Source: Bretschneidera sinensis
Taxonomy: Eukaryota; Streptophyta; Magnoliopsida; Brassicales; Akaniaceae
Direction: 5' to 3'
Assembly (NCBI GenBank): GCA_023935145.1
Contig: CM043702.1
Coordinates: 76,068,820-76,132,819, forward strand
DNA: 64,000 bases
Below the pieces are notes generated by a model. The model did not search any database, was not told the origin of the DNA, and saw only the letters and a program-made list of their open reading frames with translations. Made by a program: the position numbers and the translations under genes. Every line of letters begins with the position of its first letter. Position 1 is the first letter of the stretch. Shown here piece by piece: positions 44,897 to 57,994 of this stretch.

Positions 44897-47800
44897 AAAT
44901 CTTTGTTAGCATGGAATTCATTAAGAATTAGAATTCAAAATATGTTTTCCTTCATAAAAAAAAGGATAAGCACCACTGAAGGGACAAAAAAATACAATGT
45001 CTCCAAGAATGAATTCAATTGCAATTAGAATCCAAAATTAGTCTTTCCTTCATAAAACCAACGGAAAGGCACTACCGAAGGGACAACATAATACAATCTT
45101 TTCCAGTAAGGAATACAATTAGAATTATAATTCAGAATATGTCTTTCTTCATAATACAAAGGGGCACGCACCATTGAAGGGACAAAAAATACAATGTTTC
45201 CCAAAATGAATTCAATTGCAATTAGAATTCAGAATTAGTCTTTCCTTCAAGAAACCAACAGAAGCACACCATTGAAGGGACAAAATAATACAATTTTTTT
45301 CAACTTAGAATTTAATTAGAATTAGAATATAGAATAAGTCTTTCATTAGAAAACCAATGGACACACATCACCGAAGGGACAAAAAAATACAATGTTTCTC
45401 GGGATGAATTCAATTGCAATTAAAATTCAGAATTAGTCTTTCCTTAAGAAAACCAATGGAAAGGCACCACCGAATGAACAAAAATATAATTTTTACCATC
45501 ATGGAATTCAATTAAAATTAGAATTCATGATAAATCTATTCTTAAGGAAACCAAGAGACATACACCAATGAAGGGACAAAAAAATATAATGTTTCCAACA
45601 TGAAATTCAATTAGAATTAGAATTCAGAATAAGTCTTTCTTCAGAAAACCAAAGGGTAAGAACTACTGAAGAGACAAAAAAGATACAATGTTTATAAGCA
45701 TGGAATTCAATTGCCATTAGAATTTAGAATGTCTTTCCTTCAAAAAAAAAAAACAACAGGAATGCACAACAAAAGGGACAAAAGAATACAATGTTTATCA
45801 ACTAGAATACAAAATTATTCTTTCCTTCAGAAAATCAATGGAAAGGAACACCGAAAGGAAAAAAAAAATACAATGTTTTCCAACATAGAATTCAATTGTG
45901 ACTATAATTCAAAATTAGTCTTTTCTTAAAATAAAATAAAAAAGCAATGAATAAGAACCACCAAAGGGAGAAAATTATACAGTCTTTCCCAGCAAGGAAT
46001 TCAATTAGAATTAGTCTTTCTTAGGAAAACAAAAGGACAAGCACCACAGAAGGGACAAAAAATACAATATTCCCCCGAATGAATTCAATTGCAATTATAA
46101 TTTGAAATTAGTCTTTTCTTTAGAAAACCAACAGAAATGCACCACCGAAGGGACCAAATAATATAATCTTTGTCAACTTAGACTTCAATTAGAATTCAGA
46201 ATAAGTCTTTCTTCAAAAAAAACCAATGGACAGGTATCAGTGAAGGGACAAAAAAATACAATGTTTCCAACATGAATTCAACTGCAATTAGAATTCAGAA
46301 TTACTTTTTCCTTCATAAAACCAACATAAAGGCGCCACTGAAAGGATAAAATAATACAATCTTTGACAGCAAAGAATTCAATTAGGATTATAATTTAGAT
46401 CAAGTCTTTCATCAGAAAACCAAAGAACAGGCACCACCAGAGGGACAAAAAAATACAATGTTTTTTTCATAATAAATTCAATTGCAATTAGAATTCAGAA
46501 ATAGTCATTACTTTAGAAAACCAATGAGAAAATAGCACCGAATGGACAAAAGAATACAATGTTTGTCAGTATCGAATTCATTTGCAACTAGAATTTAGAA
46601 TTATTCTTTCCTTCATAAAACCAACAGAAATTCTAAACCGAAGGGACAAAAAAATACAATGTTTGCCAATATAGAATTCAATTGTGACTTGAATTCATAT
46701 TTAGTATTTTCTTCCAAAAAAAACCATTAAACAAGAACCTCTAAAAGGACCAGCATGGAATTCAATTAGACATATAATTTAGAATAAGCCTTTCGTCAGA
46801 AAACAAAGGGACAAGTACCATCGAAGAGATAAAAAAATATAATGTTACCAAGAATGAATTCAATTGCAATTAAAATTCAGAATCAATCTTTCCTTTAGAA
46901 AATCAATAGAAAGGCACCACCGAAGGGACAAAATAATACAATCATTGCCAGCATGGAATTCAATTAGAATTAGAATTCATAATAAGTCTATCTTCAGAAA
47001 ACAAAGGGACGAACACCATCTAAAAGACAAAGAAAATAAAATGTTTCCTAGAATGAATTCAACTGCAATTAGAATTTAGAATTATTATCTTTACTAGTAT
47101 GGAATTCAATTCGAAATAGTATTTTGAATGTGTCTGTCTTTAGAGAACCAACGCACATGCCCCATTGAAGGGACAAAATATAATGTTTGCTAGCATGGAC
47201 TTCAATTGTAACTAAAATTCAGAATTAGTCTTTTCTTCTTAAAACCAATGGGTAGGCACCATCGAAGGGACAAAAAATACAATGTTTTCCAACATGGAAT
47301 TCAGCTAAAATTAAACATTAGAAATAGTTTTTTCTTCATAAAACCAGCCACTATCGAACAGACAACTTGGAATTCAATTGAAATTAGAATTTGGGATAAG
47401 TTTTTTCTTAAGAAAACTAAGGGATAGACACCACTGAAGGGAAAAAAAATACAATCCCTCATGCATAAAATTCAAAATAAGTCTGTCTTCAAAAAAATTT
47501 CGGACAGATACAAGCAAAGGTTTAAAAATATAATGTTTATTAGCATGGAATTCAATTGTAAAAAGAATTCAGAATTATTCTTTCCTTCATAAAACCAACG
47601 AAAAGGCACCACTGACAAAAAAAATTAAGAATTCTTTCTTCAGAATTATTCTTACCATGGAATTTAATGAGAATTAGAAGTCAGAATAAGTCTTTCTTTA
47701 TAAAACAAAGGGACAAACACTATTAAACGGACAAAAAATAAAATGTTTCCCATAATGAATTTGATTGTAATTAGAATTCAGAATTAGTCTTTCCTTCGAA

Positions 47801-48768
47801 AAACCAACAAAAATACACTACTGAACGGACAAAAATATAATGTTTACCTGCATAGAATTCAATTAAAATTAGAATTTGGGATAAGTCTTTTCTTAAGAAA
47901 ACCAAGGGATAGGCACCAATCAAGGAACAAAAAAATACAATGTATCCAACATAAAATTCAGTTAGAACTATAATTCAGAATAAGTTTTTACATTAGAAAA
48001 CCAACGGACAAGAACCACCGAAGAGAAGAAAAAAAATTCGATGTTTCCAAGCAAGAAATTCAATTTTCATTAGAATTTAAAGTGTATTTCCTTCATAAAA
48101 CCAACGGGAAGGCACCACTGAAGGGATAAGAGAATACAATGTTTGTCAACAAGGAATTCATTTGCAATTAGAATTCATAATTATTCTTTCCTTCAGAAAG
48201 CCAACGGAAAAGCGTAACCGAAAGGACAAAAAAATACAAAGTTTGCCATAATATAATTCCATTGTGACTAGAATTCATCATTAATTTTTTCTTCAAAAAA
48301 CCAATGAATAAGCATCACCAAATAGATAAAATGATACAATCTTTGTAAGCATGAAATTCAATTAGAATTAGAATTCAGAATAAGTCTTTCTTTAGAAAAC
48401 AAAAAGACAGGCACTACCTAAGTGACAAAAAATACAATATTTTCCTGAATGAATTCAACTGCAATTAGAATTCAGAATTAGTCTTTCCTTCAAAAAACAA
48501 CAGAAAGGCACCACCGAAGGGACACAATAATACAATCTTTACCAGCTTGGAATTCAATGAGAATTAGAATTTAGAATAAGTCTTTCCTAAAAAAAAAAAT
48601 GGACATGCACCACCGAAGGGATAAAAACATAATGTTTCCAAGAATGAATTCAATTGTAATTAGAATTCAAAATCAGTCTTTCCTTCAGAAAACCAAATAA
48701 AAGGCCTCATTGAAGGGAAAAATAATAAAACCTTTTCCAGCATGGAATTCAATTAGAATTCAGAATAA
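44897..48768 (+). repeat. Satellite-like array, about 100-bp monomer, about 38 copies, dimeric
   Basis: Monomers contain ggaattcaattagaatt, gtctttccttcagaaaacc and caccgaagggacaaaa. The last word recurs about every 94-106 bp (e.g. 44972, 45078, 45176, 45276, 45375). Neighbours alternate between a gaattcaattgcaattag/aatacaatgtttcc form and a catggaattcaattag/aatacaatctttgcc form, so the higher-order period is about 200 bp. No genes. Confidence 0.9.
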
Positions 48769-51370
48769 ATGTATAAAGTTTGATGCCTTAATTTGAATAT
48801 TTTAATTTCAGTGTTTTGTTTTGATGCGTTTTTGGTGTATTTATTTAGTTTTAAGTTGTAAAATTATTTTCTTAGTATTGGGATTTTTGGGACTTACAAT
48901 CAAGTAAATAAAATAAAAGTTAAGAAATAAAAATATGTTTTGGGGAAATAGTGGAATTTTTAAAGAGAAGTGGGGTAACTAATGAATGAAAGGTATAATG
49001 GAGGGATAGTTGTGCAATAAAAGAAAATTTATGTCTGTAAGTATGCTGAGAGAAGAAAAGAAGACCAACATTTTGTGCTAGATTCTTCTAGAGGGACCAA
49101 GAGAAAGAGAGAAAATGGGAAGAAAAAAAGAAAAAAGGAAAGAAAGATGAAAAAGAGAAAGAAAGAGGGAGTTCTCTTGAAAAACTTAAGGTAATTACTT
49201 GTTTTTCTCCCTTCTTCAATGTCATACATGTCTCTTAAGCTAGGATTTTGAGTTGGGGGTTTTGAACTCCAAATATTTTTAAGAAAAGTTGAAAAAAAAT
49301 GGGTTTTTGACTAAATATGTTGAATTTGAGGTTTTGATTTTAATTTTTCTTGTGGGTAATGTAAAGATTTGATGTTTAACTCTTAAAGTTTGTATTTCAA
49401 AATATTTATGAGTTTCTTGAAGAATCAATAAGGTTTTGAAGGGGAAAAAGAGGGTTTTTCGTGGGTTTTCAAATGCTGGAACCAGTGGGAAATCAACTGT
49501 GTCGAACCCACAGTCAATTGTCATATGGGAAGAAAGGTCAAATAGTGACGATAATCGACTGTCTAAGCTATCTAAACACTCTGGACCTTGGACAGACGAC
49601 TGTCCATTTAGAAGATTGATTGTGGGACTCTGTTTTCATGCAAAAAAGTAAATTTTATACCTTTTTAACCTTAAACCTTTTCAAAACAATTTAATGAGAT
49701 TATTAGCATAAAAACATGAAATTTATGGTGTTAAAGAGACTATTTGTTTCATCCAAATCTCTAAAAGCAAAGTTTATGAAAAGTATTTAAACCAAAAAGA
49801 AAGTTTTGTTAAAAATTAAAAAGTATAGTTCTTTTTCCTCTATGAAAGCAACGACTTGGATAATTTTATATTTTCGTGTGTATTTCTTGCATAACTGTTA
49901 TATTCGTTAAGTGTAGTGGTGGACCGTATTAGAGACAAAGAGATACTTCAAGAATAGGAGTTGATTTGAGAGGCTTACCTTTATTAAGCATGTTAAATTT
50001 TATAAAGGAAATGAAGTATGAAAACATGATTAAATTTGGAGAGTATGAATAATGGAATTATGAGAATATGAGTATATAAGCTTTTGGTTTGGAAGTTATA
50101 TAGAATTTCTATAAGTTGAGATATGGTTGTAGAAAGTATGCATATAGAAATATTTTGATATTGTTATATTGAGAAGTTGTGATGTGTTAATCATTATGAA
50201 GATGATGGATTTTATTCTTGTGAAATTGTGATGTGTTTGATTGATGAATACTTTAGTGTATATTAAATTCTTCTTGAATGCATTTCAAGCTATATATATA
50301 GATAGTATATTATAAAATGGGGAATAATGAGTGAGGTCGGTAGGTCCCTTCCCACAAGGGGTAAGCGTACCAAAGTGGTTGGATTTATAAGACCCCATCC
50401 TAGAATGGGCATAAGGGATCTAAAGTGGTAAATGAAAAATGTTGTTGAGAAACATACTGGTACGTAAGAAGACGTCCCCGTTACTATGATGAGCCCAATG
50501 AGGGGCGTTATGATGATATGAATATGTACATGATGATACCTCTCATAGCATTGGCATTTGCATTTGCATTGCATAACATTGATAATGAATGTTGTGGTGG
50601 AATTAGATTGTGAATTTCCTTTGAGAGGCATGTTATGTATTGGGCCCGGTAAAGGGCATGAATGATGACTGAGATGTTGAATTAGTTTTGAGCTGAAATT
50701 TGCATGGTTTATTGACCTTATGATGTGTTCAGTGATATAAGTTGTGTATGTTTGAATTACTTATAAAGACCTAAATGAATCCTTGTATAAATGGTATCTT
50801 TCTTCTTATTAAGAATTGAGAAAAAATGATTGGAGGAAACTCTTTAAATTTTATTTCGCGTGCTTGAAATTTGTTGATTTATATGCTTAAATTATAATCA
50901 AAATGATAATTTTTCCTCAAATATGATTACTTCTCGTAAGCTAATTCTCACCGAGCTTTTTAGCTCACTCTTTTATTTACTAACATTTCAGGTAGTACCG
51001 GAAGTTTGATAGTCAAAGCTGAAGGAAGTCCTAAACAAGGCATTCGGTTATTAAGTCCTCGTCTTTGAGGTTTTTATTAAGACTTTAAAACTCTTGGTCT
51101 TGGCTTAGTCATTGTAAAAGTACATTTCAAGTTTATTATAGGGGGGTTTTCCTTTAATTGCGTCCTTTTGAAAGTTATTTTCTTATTTTATTGGACTATT
51201 GTATTGTAAAGATTGTTTGAATGTATTATTGAAATTGTTTAAGCTTGTGATTGTTGAAAGAATGCTATTTTCCATGAAAAATTGTATGTTTGCATATAGG
51301 TCGAGGTGTTCGGAGCTGAAAGGTGGTGATACCTCCTCAGGTAGGGCCCACCTGGGGATGGATCGTTACA
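48769..51370 (+). mobile_element. H: 5' LTR of a gypsy (chromovirus-like) element, left end uncertain
   Basis: Ends gatcgttaca at 51361-51370 and is followed by a primer site. Typical LTR text includes tctcaccgagctttttagctcac (about 50945-50970) and the tract at 50330-50480. 49490-49600 holds repeated cgactgt/tcgac words. No ORF is credible. The left boundary could be anywhere after the satellite ends. Confidence 0.65.
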
Positions 51371-51690
51371 TTTTTTGTATCAAAGCTTTAGGTTTAAGGT
51401 CCTGTGGACTTAGTTGTATGGTGCATAGGATTATTGTAAAAAATGGTTGTGGAGAGTTAGAGAGGATACTGGTAAGCATTAATGGTTTTTGTGAGGGCAA
51501 AGTGTCTTGAGAATGAAGTCAAGTCAACTTGTGTGTGGTTGTTGTATGAATTTGATGTTTTTTGAAATGACTCTGTGATGTTTGTAAGATGCTATATCGA
51601 TGCCTTTTTAGGAGAATTGTTGATATGATTGCTTTGATGTGTTAAAGTATTTGATTAACATGTTTATATATATATATATATATGAAAGCA
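51371..51690 (+). other. H primer-binding site and truncated leader, with (TA)n
   Basis: tttgtatcaaagc at 51374-51385 is a degenerate initiator tRNA-Met site. The leader runs to a (TA) microsatellite at about 51666-51684, beyond which H is replaced by K. Confidence 0.65.
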
Positions 51691-52884
51691 TTAGTATAAT
51701 CATGGCGTAAAGTACCAAGATCATGACGCATGAGATCCATGTCTATCTATACTAATTGGAAGCTCAAGTCAACGGAAGAGCTCAAACTCTAGAAGCCAGA
51801 CTACATAGATACCTGAAGACTCACTATGGCCTGAAGTAGGTCTTCATTACCACCTTGACCAGCTGCTGAACTACCTTATCCAAGATTCTGCTTACCAACT
51901 TATGCTTCTTCAGTGTCCATCTCAGTATGAGGAGCTGCATCTTCGTGGACTTCTTCTTCTTCATCACCAATTCGTATATTTTTTCCTTCCTTGGAGAGGA
52001 CCATGTTATTCCATACTGTGCACCCCATTTTCTTTAAAGATAGGTCATTAATAATATCATTAGGACCAATATCTTGTGCTTTTGAGGTAGGAAGGGGAAC
52101 TTTGAAATGGTGAAGGATTAGCCTAGGATAGTATTTTCTATGGATACAAACTAGGGGTCTTAGTCTAACAACATCAAAAGCAAGTAATACATCAAAATTA
52201 GCATGCCTAATAGAATCAAAGTCGATATATCTACCAGTTATGATTTTTTTTATGGCAAACAATAGTGTTATACATATCTTTGACTGTAAGACTCCAAAAA
52301 AGTGAATCCTCTAACTCAGTTCGGGCTTGTTTGCTTGAAGAACCGGCAACCCCTTTTTCGTTAGAATCTAAAGCCGAAGATTTACGTGTTCTTGAACCTA
52401 TTGGAACGTTTGGTTCGGGTACAATTGTTTTGATACGAATTCTTTCAAACATCTTTGCCAAAAACGCGGTTTTGAAAAGTGGAGGAAAATGGTATGTGAA
52501 AAAGTTGAAGATTTGATCTTGAAAACGCGAGAATCAAGTGATTTGAAGGGTGGGTCTGTGATGAATTGAACGATTTTGACAAGATTTGGACTGTAATCAA
52601 CAGATTTCTAGAGAGAGGGTTAGGGTTCTTGAGTTTAGGCTTAAAATTGCCAAAATTTTGCAGAGATATTTAATATAATCGTAATACTAGTCGACTGGGT
52701 CTAGGTACCAGTCGATTGGGTAAATGGGCAATAGGTTACCAGTCGACTGGCTTGACCCAACTAGTCGACTAAGTCTAAAATGAAATTTTTTTTAGCCTTT
52801 TACCAGACGACTAAGTCATCCAACCAATCGATCGGGTCAACAAGTAATTTAAAATTTTGAGCTCCAAATTGAAATTTGGAACCT
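51691..52884 (-). mobile_element. K: 3'-part fragment of an E1-like Sirevirus element
   Basis: Contains a second copy of the third ORF and, upstream of it on the minus strand, the palindrome-rich spacer (52680-52830, about six variants of ccagtcgactgg, perfect at 52739-52750). No LTR, RNase H or TSD found. Confidence 0.75.
51900..52461 (-). pseudogene. K third ORF: Transposase_32-like protein with core deleted
   Basis: Starts M-F-E-R-I-R-I-K-T (near 52452), then TRKSSALDSNEKG and VKDMYN. A shift in a poly-A run near 52245 leads to ITGRYIDFDSIRHANFD, RPLVCIHRKYYPRLI, and straight to LPTSKAQDIGPNDIINDLS and GCTVWNNMVLSKEGKNIRIG. Compared with E1, about 145 residues between YYPRLI and the LPTS segment are missing. 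K keeps Trp where E1 has TGA and Arg where E1 has TAG, which helps read the E1 copy. Confidence 0.72.
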
Positions 52885-53078
52885 TGTTGCTTCCATTATA
52901 GTTTTTATTACAATTACACAATTCTCATATCACTTTACTTTATTATTCAAATTCTCTCGTTCAACTTTTATCGTTCGTGTTAAGGATTCCATCTTCTCTT
53001 GTAATTAACTTGTTTCCCTATGGAATCGACACCCCAAAACTGTGCTACAACTACTGTGTTATACTTTGGGCGTAATCA
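52885..53078 (+). repeat. C-like LTR end fragment
   Basis: Matches the reverse complement of the C LTR start (11976-12170), including tggaatcgacaccccaaa and the terminus taatca at 53078. Only about 194 bp remain. It sits between K and the truncated J LTR. Confidence 0.8.
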
Positions 53079-53080
53079 AA

Positions 53081-54500
53081 TCTCAACTCACCAAACTATC
53101 TGTCCTGCTTGCTACCTGAAATCATTGTACAATGAGGGATGAGCTTCGCAAGCTCAGTGAATTAAATTTACTAGAAGTATTCAATTTATATAAATAGTTT
53201 TTTAATATTTAATCATTTATATCTCATATAACTTGATAAAAGCATATGGTCTACCAATTAGATAGTTCTTATCATATCATACTTTCACGTTTCTTTCTCA
53301 CAATAACTGTCTCTTTGTGAGACTCATTCATCTATAAATAAATTTACAATAACAAACAATACTTTAGCATTTTAGTAATACAATCAATATTTAAAACAGA
53401 TGCAATGCATGAATTATGATTAGGGAACATCTTCCGACATATCGACATGTTTTATCTTAGACTGGAACCCTCCTGGTTCTTTTATTTCCAGCATATACCG
53501 GCTGTCATGGTTTTCACTTATTTCTAGCATATACCGGTTGTCACAGTTTTCATTTATTTCTAGCATATACCGGCTGTCACAATTTTTCGTTTAGATCGGC
53601 CCTCTCTCGGTTCTTTTATTTCATGCATATGTATATGAGCAATGATATAAAATATGCAAATGAACAATAATATACAAATAAGCATTTATTCAGATCTTTA
53701 ATTTAGCTATCATGCCTTTTCTCAAATTACTATTTGATCAATTTCACTAATTTCTTCTCCTCATATATCACATCAATTCATCAACCATAACTCGTCAAAA
53801 ATTTCATTTATCACCTTTATTATTAAATCGACTCATTATTCTAATAATATTACTTCTCATATAATAATTTTCTACACATCCATTATTCCTATCATACCTA
53901 TCAATTAATTTTTCATCTACTACCAAAGCATAAGCTAATAATTTATTCCAATATTATCACTAGATATTTCATATTTATCTTGATTACTTAAAGTAAATCT
54001 AACTCACCATGTAGCACTTAGAGCTACCTGTGGATCACCTCCTTGCCCTTCCTGCTCCTCTCAGCAATTTCTCCCAATTGCTGATCGTCAACACCTGATA
54101 TAATATTTATATTAAGTTTCTAATTTATTCTTCAATTCTTCCATAATTCACACCCTTTGAAAATTCCCACTTTGATTATGGGAAATTTCATGTATTCTAA
54201 ATTTCAAAAATAAACTTCACATTATTACCTTCTATTTTTCTTAGAGCTTCCCATGATTCTCTATAAAATTCTACTGTAAACCCCTTCAAAATTGTGCTCT
54301 TTTAACATTTCTTTCGGTCCCCAAGTGTTTAAAGAAATAGAGTAATTGAATCATAGTTGAAGGAAAACCAAACAGGATTTGGTAAGTAATTAAAAAAACT
54401 AAAACTATAAATATTTATAATCAAAATTTTTTTTTTCACAACACTCAGCACTCACACCCTCAATTGCAGCCACGTAACATGTAGTGCTACCTTACATGCA
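53081..54500 (-). repeat. J 3' LTR, truncated at its 3' end
   Basis: Homologous to 1-1150 reversed, but the last about 250 bp are missing at 53081. A 36-bp unit (ttctagcatataccggctg...) is repeated three times at 53486-53592, flanked by ggttctttta and gatcggcc words. The U3 start near 54480-54535 was not fixed exactly. A stem tgtagtgct/agcactaca lies there. Confidence 0.75.
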
Positions 54501-54673
54501 GCACTACAAACTTGTTTTAGCAACAGGTGTTGCCACCTTTTTTTTTGAATTGTTTTATAAAACTTAAACCTTTCACATTTAAATATATATATAGATATTA
54601 TTTTAACTCTATGTCATATTTATTAAAGTACTTCCTTAACCTTACTTATATGAGTATTACAATTCTACCCACA

Positions 54674-55582
54674 TTACAAAAATTTTGTCCCCGAAATTTC
54701 CTTACCTAATTCATGAAAGAGTTGGGGGTATTCCTTCCTCATTCTTCCTTCATGCTCCCACGTGACTTTTTCGACATCTTTGTTCCGCCATAATATTTGA
54801 ATCAAATGAATGAATTTATTACGCAAGACTTGTTCCTTTCTGTCTAGAATTATGACTAGTACTTGCATAAAAGTCAAATCTTCCTGAAGTTCTATCTCTT
54901 TATTCGAGATACTATAGGATTCATCGTGTAAGTACTTTCTCAACAGTGACACATGAAACACATTATGTAATTGTTTTAACACTGGGGGCAAATCCAATCG
55001 ATATGCTACTGGTCCAATTCTCTTAATCACCTCATATGGCCCCACAAATCTCGGCCTCAACTTTCCCTTCTTTTTAAACCTCAACACACCCTTCCACAGA
55101 TATATCTTCAAAAGTACCCAATCACCAACTTGAAACTCGAGAGGTCATCTTCTTTTATCAACAAATCCCTTTTGCCTGTTCTGCACTGCTCTAAGGTTCT
55201 CACTAACTAGTTTGATCCTCTCAGTAGTCAAATCTATCATTTCTGGACCAAATATCTTTCTCTCTCCAACCTCTTCCCAGCATATTGGAGTTCTACACCT
55301 TCTATCATATAAAGCGTAAAATGGTGTCATCCCAATACTAGTTTGATACTGATTATTGTGTGCAAACTTGATCAAAGAAAAATAAGCATCTTAGCTCACT
55401 AAGAAACTCAATACACTTACCTTCATAATATCTTCTAGTATCCTGATGATTCTCTCCGTCTGCCTATCAGTTTGTGGATGGAAAGTTGTACTAAACTGTA
55501 ATTACATACCCATAGCTTCTTGGAAACCTCTTCAAAATCTAGAGGTAAATCTAGAATCTCTATCTGATACAATGCTCAAGGG
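54674..55582 (-). pseudogene. J integrase C-terminal half with chromodomain-like tail
   Basis: Resumes after G: SIVSDRDSRFTSRF (integrase second Asp), stops, IKFAHNNQYQTSIGMTPFYA, RCRTPICWEEVGE, a stop, then the GPY/F module ([33 protein letters not shown]). At 54790-54674 follow [14 protein letters not shown] and [15 protein letters not shown]. Known: that tail is the chromodomain of Tekay/Del chromoviruses, linked to heterochromatin targeting. The final stop is at 54674. Confidence 0.85.
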
Positions 55583-55587
55583 TACTC

Positions 55588-56844
55588 TGTTGTGCGATAA
55601 TATACCTAAATTAATAAGTAAATAATCGAACAGTTTTACTTGCAAGTGCACAAGGTCAATAGTAGCATAGTGTGCAAATGCGAGATCATCTCCACAGGGA
55701 TTGGTGAATTTCGTTTTAGAATCAATTTCACAATATAAAATGATAGAGTAAATATTAAGTTTAGATTGATAATGAAAAGAACATAGGCCTTTAATATCCA
55801 CCACTAATCATACTTTTTCAATAAGTAATGTGCCAATGCTCTAGCCCTACCATGAATACCTAATGTCTACCAACCTAAGGGCTTGGTCTGCTCCTTAGGC
55901 TATTGATCTCCCTAAGTAATGAGTTAGGCATGGTGTATACTCTAACTCTTCTCTCTCTTAAGGGATTCAACATGGTGTATATTGAGTTGTTCCTTAAGAG
56001 AGCATAAGATTTGTGGAAATCGACAACCACACGAGACCTAGGGCATGGTGTATATTCCCGGTTTCCCATGTTGATTAACCCAATAACCCGACATGGATTT
56101 CTTTTGTTACTATTGTTAGACCTAGGACTCAGTCATTCAAATTGATCTAACTAACTAATCAATACCACATGCATACGTTGATCAGACAAACACATATGAG
56201 GAATTCAATAAAACAAGCATTAATCAATTAAAGTATCATAACACAGCTATTTGCAAAGGCAACAATATTCATATATGGAAAAGTATAATTAGGGCTTCAA
56301 TCGAGCCCTATTAAGAAGTTAGTTACACATGCTTGTGATGCTAAACATCTTCATAATGTAAAACAAAAAGAAAAGAATAAACCCAAAAAATACTGTGGAG
56401 AAGAGTTGTCAATTCGTCTCCAAAGCTTACAACTGAAAGGAAGATTCAAAAGTGTTGTTTATGTGTTTTATAGGCCTATTTATAAGGTTCTAAAGACACT
56501 CTGAAACCCTAATTTCCAAAACAAGACCCGAGCTATTCTTTCCAAAACTGGCTCTACCGTTTTACTGCACCCGTGCGCTCTATCCCATGCTTTTGCGCTC
56601 GAGCCTTCCATGTGTGCGCACAGGTGCTTATGCGCTCGATCACACTCTTCTGTGCTCGATCGCACTTGGCTGCTTCCAGGTCTTCTAGTTTTCTTCCTTA
56701 GAGTTCCAAAATGCTATCTTTTTCCGAGAACCTATAAAAACACAGAAAACCCAAAAATGAAGTAAAACATAATAAAATATGTAAACAAAGAGCTTAACAA
56801 ATGTAAATTAAGGAGCTTAAACATGAATATTTAAGCACTTATCA
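55588..56844 (-). repeat. G 3' LTR
   Basis: 1257 bp, related to the F LTR. Minus-strand TATA (accttataaata) at about 56479-56490. Upstream block 56560-56695 repeats gcgctcgatc/gtgcgc words. Confidence 0.85.
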
Positions 56845-57994
56845 CACCCCCAAACTTACATATTGCTAGTTCCTTAGCAATACAAAACGAAAAACTAACT
56901 AAAAAATCATATCGAAGATAAATTCATCATTCATGATATCTAAAAAATTTGGGTTGCATATAAAACCACGATATTTATTCATGAGCAGGCTTAAAATATA
57001 AACACATCTTCGTAATGAATAAGAGTTTTAAAATCTATTCACTTACACAAGGTTGGTTAAGGCATCACAAGTCTCACTTAGTGTGTGGTGAATTAGCACA
57101 TAAAAGATGAGGCTTCCAAATAACTCCAATGTATAGTGTTTCAGTGTCTTAACATTCATCGAATTTCCTATCAGAATGAACAATAATGGCATAGTTCTAT
57201 TTCTTTCTTTTTCTTTTATTATGAGATTTTTGCCATGTTGAGTTCCCTTAAGCTTCTACTTGACCCATGTAGTGATTGTTTAGCCAATGACTCCCAAACC
57301 AGATGGTTTTAGGGCATTAGGTGTAAAGACACCCCTAAGGACTTACTAACTCGAGTCAAAAAGGCTACGAAACTAACTAGTCTTAATGCTACCAAACAAA
57401 ATTCTCACCTTTTGATGTGAACACTCACTGCTTACTGAGGCAAGAGGTCCAGTTACTCAGTGGAAACTTTATTTTAATGATCATTATAAGCCCAATTCCC
57501 ACCTTTTGACGTGAACACTCACTGGTTATTGAGGCAAGAGGTCTAGTTACTCAGTGGAAAGTTTATTTAATGATCATTAGGAGCATTTTTATTTTCTCTT
57601 TTTATGCAATAAATTTTTTTTTCTATTTTTCTACGCCAAGGTGTTCTTCTAACAAGTTATCTGATTACGATTAGGTCATGGAAGCATATACATAAAAATT
57701 ACATGTCATACCCCACACAATTATGTGCTAATGTGCTCGTGTCAGATTTAGATCAAACTTGTGAATTCTTAAATGCCTTGAAGTAGGTATTTAAACTTTT
57801 AAAACTTTATTATTAGACCATGTGTTCTAGAGTTTAAGCATGCTGATGAAATCTTATCATAATATTTGCTTAAATCAACCAAAATCTTCACAACATTATG
57901 AATATGCATTTATTTTTCAAAAATACTAAAAAAAACTGGGACAGAGTGTGTGAATGTGTCTCCCATACCCCCAAACTTAATTTACACATTGTCC
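56845..57994 (-). other. G 3' non-coding region with 93-bp duplication
   Basis: The minus-strand polypurine tract gtttgggggtg abuts the LTR. At about 57400-57585 a ~93-bp segment (caccttttga...cagtggaaa...atgatcatta) is tandemly duplicated. No coding. Confidence 0.7.

Noticed and set aside
44897..48768. CRISPR-like regular repeats
   Set aside because: There are no unique spacers; whole monomers are homologous, and the context is eukaryotic.
51199..51510. 103-codon open frame at the end of the H LTR
   Set aside because: It spans the LTR end and primer-binding site, and has no recognisable motif.
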